Shown piece by piece: positions 27,889-35,507 of a stretch of DNA of 35,507 bases. Under the pieces are notes generated by a model. That model ran no database searches. It was not told the origin of the DNA and saw only the letters and a program-made list of their open reading frames with translations. Numbering within the stretch: the first letter of the stretch is position 1; the number at the start of each line of letters is the position of its first letter. The position numbers were made by a program, and so were the translations under genes. Origin of the DNA: Desulfotignum sp. (lineage in GTDB: Bacteria; Desulfobacterota; Desulfobacteria; Desulfobacterales; Desulfobacteraceae); contig JAABSB010000013.1 in NCBI GenBank assembly GCA_011390615.1, positions 1 through 35,507 of the forward strand, written 5' to 3'.

Positions 27889-30800
27889 TTGGTTACCGGT
27901 CACAATGTGCTGGTGAACACGGTTGATTTTAAAGATGACCATATATCACTTTTAATTAAAAAGGTAAAACATAACAAAATATTTTCCATGACCGATTTGT
28001 CTTTTCCATTTGATGAAAAAAATTATGAAACGCTATGGGTATCCCTGGATGAAGAGAAAAAATATGATCTGGTGACCCAGGCACCCGGCCTTGCGCCTTC
28101 CTTAGGTATACTGCCGGTAATTGATGCAGTGCTGTCATACCATTTTTCACTTCGGAGCCATGCCCGGAAGGCCATGGGCCTTATCCAGACAGAGGTCCTG
28201 TCCATGCTGAACAATCCTGAAAAAACGCAGCTGCACACACAGGGGTTAAAAGAGTCCGCCATGGTGTGTGCCAGGATTTATCAACGGCTCACATCGGACA
28301 TATCCCAGAACGAAGCCATATATTTGTTCAAAACTTTGGTGGAATTTGGTGATACCGGGGCATTTTTTGCATTTAAATCCCTGCGCAATAATGTTGTCAG
28401 TGTGACTGCCATGCACAAAGCTGTGTATCTGGTCACCGAATCCCAGCGCCTTTGTTTTATCGACCAGTATCTTCAGTCTTCTCCGGAAATCCGCTTACGG
28501 TATGCAGCTGTTTTTAAAAAAATGCTCACCAACATCCAGACACGTGAAGCGGTTATCGATTTTTTTGCCAGCCTGTTTGACCGGAAACGGGATGCAGATC
28601 CTTTTTTGAACAATATTCCCGGGGAATTGCGAAACCCTGACACCCTGCTGAAAAATGAAATCTTGTCCCAGTCTCCGGCCATCAAGATCAAGGGGCTGAA
28701 AGCCCTGTCCATGCTGAAAGGAAAACTGCCCGGCAAACTGCTTATCCAGATTCTTGAAAATGAGGAGGTAAAAAAAATAAGAGAAGCGGTATACAGCCTG
28801 ATTGAAAATTCATCCATGGGGCTGTATCCCCAGCTGTTTGATCCGGTTTTCCGATTGTTTTTAAAAGCAGACAAACAAGAAGCCTTCAACGCCTTCAAGG
28901 CCCTGATAGTTACGGGCAAAAAACCGGTGTATGCCCTTATCGATCTGGCCAGAAAAACCCATCCTGATCTTATCCCTGTTTTAGATGCAGAACTTGCGGA
29001 CCTGTCCAGGCTTTCTTTTTTTGTGATACAGGACATTGCCCTCAATAAAACACACTACCAGGAAACCAATTATGATATCAATCTGGCATGTATACTGGGA
29101 ATGGTCAAAAAAAGACCGGAGCGGGTGGTCCGTCTGTTAAAGGATCTTGCAAAAATGCCTGAGAAAAATCAGGCACGCGATACATTACACTTCATGGAAA
29201 AAGCAAAATCCCTGCTGGAACTGGAGAAACAGGATATCTCATTATGGTTTGAGACCCTTATCAACACATTACAGCAGGCCCCGGAAAAATCAAAAAATAT
29301 TTTTTCAGCTGTGTTTCAGGATCCTATTAAAAAGAAACTTGAAGCTTTGAAAGCAAACATTGCCCAGAAAACCATTGATTTTCAGGACCTGACCATTGAG
29401 GGTGAGAACTTTTCTGAACTGCGGTTTTCCGCCTCTACCCTCTATTTTAACGGCGCTACGCTGAAAAACTGTGATTTTTCCGGTTCTCACATGGAAAAAG
29501 CCTGGTTCAAACAGGCGGTTCTCCATAACATCGACTGGTCCGGTGCAGTGGTGCAGAACGTTAATTTTGACCATGCTGTGCTGATGCATATCAACGCTGA
29601 AAACACGCAGTTTGTGAACTGCAGCTTCCTGGGTGTCCGGCTGTTTAACTGTAATTTTACACAGGCAGATCTTCATGATGCCGTATTTACTGACGCCCAG
29701 ATTTCCAAAACCGCTTTTACACATGCCAATCTGACATGTGCTGTGTTTTCCCATGCCAGGATATCCGGTGTTTCCTTTGCCACAGCCTGTCTTGAACAGG
29801 CAGATTTTTCTTTTGTCCAGTCCCGTTTTTCGCGGTTTCCTCCCAGTGCCGGGTCCGTGATACGGTGTGAGAAGATTGCATATAATGCCAGACGGTATCA
29901 GCTCAACCTTACAGATCTTCCATGGATGGAAAAATCCATTGCAGCAAAAATCAATCTGCTTATTTTCTGTGAATTTATCCATTATGGAGAAAACAAGTTT
30001 TTAAACCAGAACAAAATGAGCATCCTCACGGCTTTTGATGTTTTTAAACCCTCACAGGCAGACTTTTTCCAGCTCGTTCCCCTTTTGCTGCACAAAAATA
30101 TTGATCTGCCGGGCATCCCCCCCATACACCCCAAAACACCCTGCGGTATAGCAGATTATATGCCCTCCGGCACTGCGCTGCAGGTGCTGGAAAAATTTAC
30201 AGGTGCCCACAATCACAAGGCAGAACACATTTCTGCGCCCTGTATTGAAGGGGTTTTTACCATGGGAAGCGTAGGGTCGTTGGCCCAGACCCATGCATCT
30301 GACATAGATTATTGGGTGTGTATTCACGAGGAGCGCATGACTGCCCATGAGCATTCTTTGTTTATGCAGAAACTTGCATTGCTGGAAAAACTGGCAATAG
30401 AAAAATGTAAAATCCAGACCACTTTTTTTGTTGTGGATATCCAAAAGGCAAAAAATAATGACTTTGGCGGATCCACCCAGGAAAGTTCCGGCTCAGCCCA
30501 GTCCCGTCTGCTGAAAGAAGAATTTTACAGAACCATGATCCATGTGGCTGGAAAACTGCCCCTCTGGGCAGTACTTCCCACGTCCATAAGCCTGAATTAT
30601 TACCACATGATCATGACCCAAATCACCCGCCTGTCCGGATCCCACAGATATATTGACCTGGGAGACATCCATGCCATACCGGTGAATGAATATTTCGGCG
30701 CTTCCATCTGGCAGATGTTTAAATGGCTCAAAAGCCCGTTCAAATCGGTGATTAAAATGGCACTGCTGGAAAAATACATCTATTCCTATGGGCAGGAACC

Positions 30801-31857
30801 CCTTTTGTGCAACCAGTACAAAAATGTATGGATGAATTCAGGGACCCATCTGAAACTGGCGCAGAATGATTCGTATATCATTCTGCTGAACAATCTTCTG
30901 GCCTATTACCGGTCTGCAGGGGACACAAAATCCATGAACCTTATCCTCACCTGTTTTTTTCTGAAGCTGGAGATTTCAAAGGATGCCGTTCTGGACAATA
31001 CCGTTTTCGGGCTGCGCAGACATCTGGTGACCGATTCCATTGTCAAATGGGGATGGAGCCTCTCCAGGCTCTTTGAAATCGGACATTTCAAAGAATGGGA
31101 CTACCAGCGGATCCACAGGCTGTCCGCCTCCATTGAACGGTATATGCTCATCAAATACAGCCAGGTGAAAAAAACCTGTGAAAGCCATTCCAGCGGATTG
31201 ATGATTTCAGATGAAGACCGCCGGGTGCTTGAACGGAAAGTGGATATTGTTTTTCTGGATAAACCCTTCAAGATAAAAAAGATTCTTCTGGTTTCCAGAA
31301 GCGACCGGTTGTTTTCACGGCTGCATCTCAGATATCTGCCCGGGCGTGACACCCGGGTCAAATGGGAATTGTTTCACAAATCCACAAAACTGCACCAGAG
31401 CATTGACGAGTCACTGGTGCAAACCCGGACCATTGAGGAAATAGGGGCATGGCTCATCAACAACGGCCTTTTTACAGAACATGCAAGTGTCAGTCTGGTT
31501 CCCAATCCCACCCAGGTAACCCACGATGATATCCAGAAGCTTTTTTGTGCAATGAAAGGGTTTTTCACCCCGCAGCTCAGGCAGGCTTTCAACTTCAGTG
31601 AGCTGAAAAAAAAAGCACCAGGCATCACATGTGTATTTGTCAGCTTCAATTTTTATGCGCCCCGTCAGGAATCAAAAGTTACAGATTATTGTGCCGTTTA
31701 TATCAACTCCTGGGGTGAGATGTTTTATCTGACCTGCAGTCCCAACCAGGAGTTTGTCTCTCCGGAGACGGCCAAAAAAGAGATTCTTGACCGTCTGAAG
31801 ATAAATAAATTTCCTTTAAAAACCATGTTCTATTTTTCCAGGGGCAAATCCAGATAG
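27889..31857 (+). CDS. cyaA: Class I adenylate cyclase with HEAT-like and pentapeptide-repeat N-terminal extension
   Basis: The C-terminal half (about 660-1322) matches enterobacterial CyaA by pattern and makes cAMP from ATP. The nucleotidyltransferase motif is GSVGSLAQTHASDID at 793-807, with the metal aspartates Asp805 and Asp807. It is followed by LLKEEFYRTMIHVAGK, the NEYFGASIWQMFK block, and a regulatory-like tail ending about 25 residues short of the E. coli end. E. coli CyaA (848 residues) carries its catalytic motif near residue 110; here it lies near 800. The added N-terminus is an alpha-helical HEAT-like region (about 60-490) and a pentapeptide-repeat domain (501-648). No membrane segment was seen. 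The first codon is probably TTG at 27889, with no Shine-Dalgarno; GTG at 27907 or 27913 and ATG at 27988 are alternatives. Confidence 0.9.
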   Translation: MVTGHNVLVNTVDFKDDHISLLIKKVKHNKIFSMTDLSFPFDEKNYETLWVSLDEEKKYDLVTQAPGLAPSLGILPVIDAVLSYHFSLRSHARKAMGLIQTEVLSMLNNPEKTQLHTQGLKESAMVCARIYQRLTSDISQNEAIYLFKTLVEFGDTGAFFAFKSLRNNVVSVTAMHKAVYLVTESQRLCFIDQYLQSSPEIRLRYAAVFKKMLTNIQTREAVIDFFASLFDRKRDADPFLNNIPGELRNPDTLLKNEILSQSPAIKIKGLKALSMLKGKLPGKLLIQILENEEVKKIREAVYSLIENSSMGLYPQLFDPVFRLFLKADKQEAFNAFKALIVTGKKPVYALIDLARKTHPDLIPVLDAELADLSRLSFFVIQDIALNKTHYQETNYDINLACILGMVKKRPERVVRLLKDLAKMPEKNQARDTLHFMEKAKSLLELEKQDISLWFETLINTLQQAPEKSKNIFSAVFQDPIKKKLEALKANIAQKTIDFQDLTIEGENFSELRFSASTLYFNGATLKNCDFSGSHMEKAWFKQAVLHNIDWSGAVVQNVNFDHAVLMHINAENTQFVNCSFLGVRLFNCNFTQADLHDAVFTDAQISKTAFTHANLTCAVFSHARISGVSFATACLEQADFSFVQSRFSRFPPSAGSVIRCEKIAYNARRYQLNLTDLPWMEKSIAAKINLLIFCEFIHYGENKFLNQNKMSILTAFDVFKPSQADFFQLVPLLLHKNIDLPGIPPIHPKTPCGIADYMPSGTALQVLEKFTGAHNHKAEHISAPCIEGVFTMGSVGSLAQTHASDIDYWVCIHEERMTAHEHSLFMQKLALLEKLAIEKCKIQTTFFVVDIQKAKNNDFGGSTQESSGSAQSRLLKEEFYRTMIHVAGKLPLWAVLPTSISLNYYHMIMTQITRLSGSHRYIDLGDIHAIPVNEYFGASIWQMFKWLKSPFKSVIKMALLEKYIYSYGQEPLLCNQYKNVWMNSGTHLKLAQNDSYIILLNNLLAYYRSAGDTKSMNLILTCFFLKLEISKDAVLDNTVFGLRRHLVTDSIVKWGWSLSRLFEIGHFKEWDYQRIHRLSASIERYMLIKYSQVKKTCESHSSGLMISDEDRRVLERKVDIVFLDKPFKIKKILLVSRSDRLFSRLHLRYLPGRDTRVKWELFHKSTKLHQSIDESLVQTRTIEEIGAWLINNGLFTEHASVSLVPNPTQVTHDDIQKLFCAMKGFFTPQLRQAFNFSELKKKAPGITCVFVSFNFYAPRQESKVTDYCAVYINSWGEMFYLTCSPNQEFVSPETAKKEILDRLKINKFPLKTMFYFSRGKSR
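29389..29832 (+). repeat. Pentapeptide-repeat domain coded within the cyclase gene
   Basis: Residues 501-648 of the cyclase repeat with a five-residue period, in the A(D/N)LXX style: central F or L positions recur in units such as NFSEL, DFSGS, NFDHA, DLHDA, AFTHA, DFSFV. About 28 units are present. Such repeats fold into a right-handed quadrilateral beta helix, usually a protein-binding or DNA-mimic surface. Confidence 0.85.
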
Positions 31858-31870
31858 AAAGTGTCCAGGA

Positions 31871-31897
31871 TTGACTTTTGGCAGGAAATCATATAAC
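31871..31897 (+). promoter_or_regulatory. Possible sigma70-type promoter for ptsH-ptsI
   Basis: TTGACT (31871-31876) and TATAAC (31892-31897) with a 15-nt spacer, which is short. It lies just after the cyclase stop (31857), so ptsHI may have its own transcription start as well as read-through from the cyclase gene. Confidence 0.35.
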
Positions 31898-31921
31898 AAA
31901 AGGAAAAATTTTTCTTAAAAC

Positions 31922-31937
31922 AAAGAGTTTGCGTTTG
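31922..31937 (+). promoter_or_regulatory. Shine-Dalgarno favouring a TTG start for ptsH
   Basis: AAAGAG (31922-31927), 7-nt gap, TTG (31935-31937). An in-frame TTG at 31878 would add 19 residues not found in HPr proteins. Confidence 0.55.
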
Positions 31938-32222
31938 AAAAAACATATACAATTGTCCCATGACACCATTGTTAGAAATGACCTGGGAATGCATGCAAGA
32001 CCGGCAGCCCGGATAGCGAAAATGGCCATGACCGCAGAACATGATATCTGGCTTTCAGATGGCAAAACCCAGGTGGATGCCGCAAGTATCATAGATATTT
32101 TAACCCTTTGCGCCACAAAAGGTGCCTGTATATATATCCAGGCGGCATCTGCCGCGGATGCCCCGGTGGTGGATAGAATCAAGTCTTTTTTTGACGATGG
32201 ATTTGGAGAATTAGCAGAATGA
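31935..32222 (+). CDS. ptsH: Phosphocarrier protein HPr
   Basis: HPr takes a phosphate from Enzyme I on a histidine and passes it to an EIIA or regulatory partner. With the TTG start at 31935 the protein is 95 residues, near the usual 85-90. The active site is GMHARPAARIA with phospho-His20. The regulatory serine region is present as AASIIDILTLCATKG, so HPr kinase control is possible in principle. The gene lies 77 nt after the cyclase and overlaps ptsI by ATGA. No EII permease or EIIA gene is in the window, so a regulatory rather than sugar-uptake role is likely. Confidence 0.93.
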   Translation: MKKHIQLSHDTIVRNDLGMHARPAARIAKMAMTAEHDIWLSDGKTQVDAASIIDILTLCATKGACIYIQAASAADAPVVDRIKSFFDDGFGELAE

Positions 32223-33988
32223 ATCGTGACAAACCCCGTGAAATGATCCTTAAAGGCATCAGCGGTTCCCCTGGCATCTGCATTGGAAAAGCATATGTGG
32301 TGGATCGGGAAGGGGTCAATATCATTGAACGGTACCCGGTTTCAGAAGCCATGGTACCACAGGAAACAGACCGGTTCAAAAATGCCGTGGCAAGAGCCAA
32401 AAAGGAACATGCACGGATAATTCAGGCCCTTGATAAAGATGTCAGCGAGACCTTGAACATTCTGGAAACCCACATGGCATTGTTCAAGGACAAGATGCTG
32501 TATGGTAAAACCATTGAAACCATTCAAAAGGAACGGATCAATGCGGAATGGGCCTTAAGAAAGGTCGCCCGCCAGGTGAAACTCATGTTCCAGCAGGTGG
32601 ATGACCAGTATCTGAAGTCCCGGGTAAATGATATTGTCCAGGTGTCAGACAAAATAATGTCCTATCTGCTGGGTGCCCGGGATATCAAAATTGCAGATAT
32701 CAACAAACGGGTCATCATTGTGGCCCATGACCTGAGTCCGGCAGATGCCAGTCAGATTCAGCTGGAGCGTATCAAAGGCTTTGTCACTGACCGGGGGGGC
32801 AAAGATTCCCACACCGGTATTGTGGCCAAATCCTTAAAGATTCCTTCCGTCTTCGGCCTGGCCCGGGCCACAGCCAGCATCAACAATGACGACATCCTGA
32901 TTGTGGACGGATCTTCAGGCATCATTATCATCAATCCTGAAGAAGATACCCTGTTCAAATACGAAGAACGCCTGGCCCGGTTTGAAGCCTACAGAGCGGA
33001 TATAGAACGCGACAGCCATCTGCCGGCTGTAACCAGAGACGGGGTTGCCCTTAACCTCATGGCCAATATTGAACTGGTAGAAGAGGTGGTGTCAGCCAAA
33101 GACAATGGGGCTGCCGGTATCGGCCTGTTCAGAACCGAGTTCCTTTATCTCGATCTGGAGCGGTTTCCCACTGAAGAAGAGCTGCTTGTCAAATACAAGG
33201 AGCTGGTGGAGCTCATGAATCCCGAGCCGGTGACCATCCGCACCCTGGATATCAACGGTGACAAGTTCAATCCCTGTATCGACCCTGTGGAGGAGGCCAA
33301 TCCATCCCTGGGACTCCGGGCAGTCCGGTTCTGTCTGGAAAACAAGGATATATTTGTCACCCAGATCAAGGCCATTCTCCGGGCCGCAGCCTTTGGCAAT
33401 ATAAAACTGCTGATCCCCATGATTTCATGCATGGAAGAGATCATTGCGGTCAAAGCTGTTATCCATCAGGCTGTTTTGGCGCTTGAACAGGAAGACAAAA
33501 TATTTAACAAAGATATTGCCCTGGGGATTATGATAGAGGTACCCTCTGCGGTCCTCATGGCTGATGAACTGGCACAGCAGGTGGATTTTTTCAGTATCGG
33601 CACCAATGACCTGATCCAGTACTCCATGGCAATCGACCGCCGCAACCGCAGGGTGGCCCATCTGTATCAGGCACTGAACCCGGCGGTGTTGAAAATGATA
33701 AAAATGGTCTTTGCTGCTGCCGAAAAAAACAATATTGAACTGGTGATGTGCGGTGAAATGGCCGGTGACCCCATCAATATTCCAGTGCTGCTGGGATTTG
33801 GATTGAAAAATCTGTCCATGAACCCGGCCTCGATTCCGGTGATAAAAAAAATGATACGGGGTATGGATTTTCAAAAAGCGCAAAGTTTTGCACAAAAAGT
33901 GCTCACATTCTCCACTGTCCAGGAGATCACCCGGTTTACCCAGGAAGAATACAAAGACATTCTTCCCTACAAAGAGATGGAAGAGTAA
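32219..33988 (+). CDS. ptsI: Phosphoenolpyruvate-protein phosphotransferase (PTS Enzyme I)
   Basis: Enzyme I autophosphorylates from PEP and passes the phosphate to HPr. The 589-residue length fits standard EI and leaves no room for the GAF domain of the nitrogen-type PtsP. The N-terminal HPr-binding and phosphohistidine part has GGKDSHTGIVAKS with His198. The PEP-binding barrel has FRTEFLYL, the DFFSIGTNDLIQY block, and Cys511 in VMCGEMAGDP, matching E. coli Cys502. Its ATG overlaps the ptsH stop; a GGAG lies 10 nt upstream. smpB follows after 3 nt. Confidence 0.97.
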   Translation: MNRDKPREMILKGISGSPGICIGKAYVVDREGVNIIERYPVSEAMVPQETDRFKNAVARAKKEHARIIQALDKDVSETLNILETHMALFKDKMLYGKTIETIQKERINAEWALRKVARQVKLMFQQVDDQYLKSRVNDIVQVSDKIMSYLLGARDIKIADINKRVIIVAHDLSPADASQIQLERIKGFVTDRGGKDSHTGIVAKSLKIPSVFGLARATASINNDDILIVDGSSGIIIINPEEDTLFKYEERLARFEAYRADIERDSHLPAVTRDGVALNLMANIELVEEVVSAKDNGAAGIGLFRTEFLYLDLERFPTEEELLVKYKELVELMNPEPVTIRTLDINGDKFNPCIDPVEEANPSLGLRAVRFCLENKDIFVTQIKAILRAAAFGNIKLLIPMISCMEEIIAVKAVIHQAVLALEQEDKIFNKDIALGIMIEVPSAVLMADELAQQVDFFSIGTNDLIQYSMAIDRRNRRVAHLYQALNPAVLKMIKMVFAAAEKNNIELVMCGEMAGDPINIPVLLGFGLKNLSMNPASIPVIKKMIRGMDFQKAQSFAQKVLTFSTVQEITRFTQEEYKDILPYKEMEE

Positions 33989-33991
33989 AGC

Positions 33992-34456
33992 ATGCCCGCT
34001 GAGTATATCAAACTTATTGCCTCCAATAAAAAGGCCCGGCACAATTTTCACATTGATGCGGAATTTGAAGCCGGCATCGTCCTGGTGGGATCAGAGGTCA
34101 AGTCCATCAGGGAAGGGCGGGTCAGTTTCCAGGATTCCTATGCTGATATCAGGCGGGGAGAGGTTTTTTTAAGACAGCTGCATATCTCCCCGTACAAATT
34201 TGCATACAATGACAACCATGAACCCATGCGCACCAGAAAACTGCTTCTCCACAAAACTGAAATTTCCAAACTCATCGGTAAAATCAAGGAAAGGGGGTAT
34301 ACCCTGGTGCCCCTGAAAATCTATTTTAAAAATGATAAAATCAAAGTTCTGCTCGGTCTTGGAAAAGGCAAAAAGCTCTATGACAAGCGCCAGAGCATCA
34401 AAGAGCGGGATGTAAAACGGGACATGGACCGGGACCGTAAAAAATATTCTGCCTGA
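33992..34456 (+). CDS. smpB: SsrA-binding protein SmpB
   Basis: SmpB binds tmRNA and brings it to ribosomes stalled on broken mRNA. The 154-residue protein has the oligonucleotide-binding barrel (NKKARHNFHIDAEFEAGIV, GSEVKSIREGRVSF) and the basic C-terminal tail rich in KxxxKRD repeats (YDKRQSIKERDVKRD) that fills the empty mRNA channel. GGAAGAG lies 7 nt before ATG 33992. It is 3 nt after ptsI and directly upstream of ssrA, a common pairing. Confidence 0.97.
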   Translation: MPAEYIKLIASNKKARHNFHIDAEFEAGIVLVGSEVKSIREGRVSFQDSYADIRRGEVFLRQLHISPYKFAYNDNHEPMRTRKLLLHKTEISKLIGKIKERGYTLVPLKIYFKNDKIKVLLGLGKGKKLYDKRQSIKERDVKRDMDRDRKKYSA

Positions 34457-34463
34457 CATCTGA

Positions 34464-34473
34464 CAGGTACCTG
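34464..34473. promoter_or_regulatory. 10-bp palindrome between smpB and ssrA
   Basis: CAGGTACCTG is a perfect palindrome 8 nt after the smpB stop and just upstream of the ssrA promoter. It could be a small operator; no T-run follows, so it is not a terminator. Confidence 0.25.
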
Positions 34474-34482
34474 AAGTGGATA

Positions 34483-34510
34483 TTGACTTTTGGTATACAT
34501 TCATTATAAT
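34483..34510 (+). promoter_or_regulatory. Sigma70 promoter of ssrA
   Basis: TTGACT (34483-34488), 16-nt spacer, perfect TATAAT (34505-34510). Transcription from about 34517 would give a precursor with a leader of about 32 nt, removed by RNase P. Confidence 0.8.
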
Positions 34511-34548
34511 AGAGGTACTTCTGATGAAGTTCTGATCTTTTACAATCT

Positions 34549-34907
34549 GGGGGCGAAATGGTTTCGACGGAGATTTTGAAGCCCATGGTAGCATACCGAG
34601 TCGTTTGTCAGCTCGTAAACTTGGCAAAGCCTTAAAGATAATCGCAGACGATTATAATTACGCCGTAGCGGCTTAACACCCGCTGCCGTCCTGCTGAAAT
34701 CCCTCTTGCAGATATCAGGCCAGGGCGTCGACTTTGCAAGACCGCTGATGCGGCTGCCTGAACCGCATCAGTTGAATTTTTCAGGCTATACCCCGGGGTA
34801 TCCCTCCTGAAGGAGACCCTGCGGCCAATATCAAAGTTCAGGATAAGTATGTAGAAGCCAGGGATGATGGTTTTCGGACGCGGGTTCAACTCCCGCCGCC
34901 TCCACCA
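34549..34907 (+). ncRNA. ssrA: Transfer-messenger RNA (tmRNA, one-piece)
   Basis: The 5' end GGGGGCGAAATGGTTTCGACG and the 3' end GGTTCAACTCCCGCCGCCTCCACCA are the classic tmRNA termini. GGGGGCG pairs with CGCCTCC (one G-U), leaving A and an encoded CCA. The T-arm is present. The tag frame (34644-34676) codes ADDYNYAVAA and a TAA stop, so stalled products end in the protease-signal VAA type. The RNA is one contiguous piece of 359 nt, not the permuted two-piece form. It lies downstream of smpB with its own promoter. Confidence 0.97.
34644..34676 (+). CDS. tmRNA proteolysis tag ADDYNYAVAA
   Basis: The resume codon is GCA (34644-34646), followed by nine codons and TAA (34674-34676). The hydrophobic end AVAA is the usual ClpXP-type degradation signal. 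Confidence 0.92.
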   Translation, partial: ADDYNYAVAA

Positions 34908-35075
34908 ATCGTTTGTAATACATTTAAATACCTATAGGAATACCCTTGTGTCGAATCCAGGACAGGGTTTTGGCAGGGTCTGTTTTGTGCTTTTTTCGGC
35001 ATCTAAATTATCTTAATACGGCCCCGCATATTCAGAACATCGGTAACGCGGTTAATTGGGTTATGAACATGTGAT
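34908..35075 (+). other. Gene-free stretch after ssrA
   Basis: This 168-nt stretch holds an 8-bp palindrome CCTATAGG, a T6 run near 35000 without a convincing stem, and one copy of AATTGGGTTAT at 35054-35064. No integrase, att duplicate or tRNA was found. Confidence 0.5.
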
Positions 35076-35507
35076 ATGCAGCAATCATTATACAGAATTG
35101 TTTTCAAGCAGCTGAATGTGCAAAATACGGAACCGTTTATAGACTATCTTGTCCGGGAATTTCATTTTTCCAGAAAAAAAGCGGCAACGGTACTTGCGCA
35201 TCACCCGGCCACACTCTGGGATACCCCTCACAAGGACAGGGCCGCACGGATTATCAAACAGCTGAGAGCCATGAATGCCACCGTGTCGGTTTCCCGGGTG
35301 GTCAAGGATGATCAGTTCCCCTTTCATATCGACGAATTGCAGCTCAAGTGGATTTCAAAACTGTTCAATATGACCTTGCGGGCCGGGGTGGATACGGCCA
35401 TGGTGTATGTGGTGGTTGAAGCCGGTGACAAGGGGGATGTACCCAGATCCCTTCTGGGAAAAGAGGGGGATATCGAAAATGCCTTTCGGGACAGCGATTC
35501 CGTTTAT
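35076..35507 (+). CDS. Unknown protein with an L7/L12 C-terminal-domain-like N-terminus, partial
   Basis: An open frame of 144 codons starts at ATG 35076 and runs off the right edge. The first 60 residues (FIDYLVREFHFSRKKAATV, then HPATLWD and ARIIKQLRAMNATVSV) follow the pattern of the ribosomal L7/L12 C-terminal domain: helix, 'K.A..V...P', a loop, a helix with A..I...L...NA and a final strand. Such domains also occur in non-ribosomal regulatory proteins. The rest (60-144) is unassigned. ATG has no clear Shine-Dalgarno. The fold call is inference from pattern only. Confidence 0.5.
   Translation, partial: MQQSLYRIVFKQLNVQNTEPFIDYLVREFHFSRKKAATVLAHHPATLWDTPHKDRAARIIKQLRAMNATVSVSRVVKDDQFPFHIDELQLKWISKLFNMTLRAGVDTAMVYVVVEAGDKGDVPRSLLGKEGDIENAFRDSDSVY

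Noticed and set aside
34930-35005. Rho-independent terminator for ssrA
   Set aside because: CCTATAGG and a T6 run are present, but no GC-rich stem is placed directly before the T-run.
34908-35075. Genomic island insertion at the ssrA 3' end
   Set aside because: ssrA is a known integration target, but no integrase gene or duplicated 3' end is visible in the window.
1-35507. CRISPR array, insertion sequence, prophage or tRNA genes
   Set aside because: None found on either strand by reading; only the tRNA-like ends of tmRNA are present.

Overview
This window looks like chromosomal core sequence from a Gram-negative bacterium. The envelope genes (AsmA-like protein, tail-specific protease, CpoB-like lipoprotein, two lytic transglycosylases, SecDF-YajC) require an outer membrane and periplasm. 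The mix of ParC/ParE, a class I adenylate cyclase, a soluble hybrid kinase and a tmRNA tag ADDYNYAVAA best fits a Desulfobacterota (deltaproteobacterial) sulfate-reducer type, perhaps Desulfobacteraceae. That placement is inference from protein style; no search was run. No insertion sequence, prophage, CRISPR array or tRNA was seen.

Layout. (1) 1-5846, minus strand: a compact set suhB > rbgA/ylqF > prc/ctpA > AsmA-like gene. The last gene overlaps the protease by 7 nt and runs off the left edge. (2) 6049-7312: a MltD-like transglycosylase with LysM (plus), converging on a 60-residue four-cysteine protein (minus). (3) 7522-10033, minus: guaA followed by a membrane-anchored coiled-coil protein of unknown role. 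(4) 10211-12524, plus: efp, overlapped by a hybrid histidine kinase with no sensor domain. (5) 12525-20568, minus: a LysM-like membrane protein with its own promoter, then yajC-secD-secF-cpoB-dprA-topA with gaps of 2-13 nt. (6) 20656-27848, minus: parE-parC-mltF nearly gapless, then rng. (7) 27889-33988, plus: a 1,322-residue class I adenylate cyclase with a very large N-terminal extension (HEAT-like region plus about 28 pentapeptide repeats), then ptsH and ptsI. (8) 33992-34907, plus: smpB and the tmRNA gene ssrA. (9) 35076 to the right edge: a partial unknown gene whose N-terminus resembles the C-terminal domain of ribosomal protein L7/L12.

How they work together. Most genes are housekeeping: DNA topology (TopA, ParCE), DNA uptake and recombination (DprA), protein export (SecDF-YajC), RNA processing (RNase G), translation support (EF-P, RbgA, SmpB-tmRNA), GMP synthesis (GuaA) and wall/envelope turnover. 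The most unusual part is region 7. A cyclase of the enterobacterial CyaA class, rebuilt with two protein-interaction scaffolds, sits directly upstream of HPr and Enzyme I, with no sugar permease (EII) in sight. In enteric bacteria the PTS controls this cyclase through EIIA-Glc, so this locus suggests a regulatory PTS-to-cAMP circuit that may sense through the N-terminal scaffold.

Start codons need care here. Several genes (topA, yajC, secD, ptsH, probably the cyclase) appear to use TTG, each chosen below from its Shine-Dalgarno position where one is visible.
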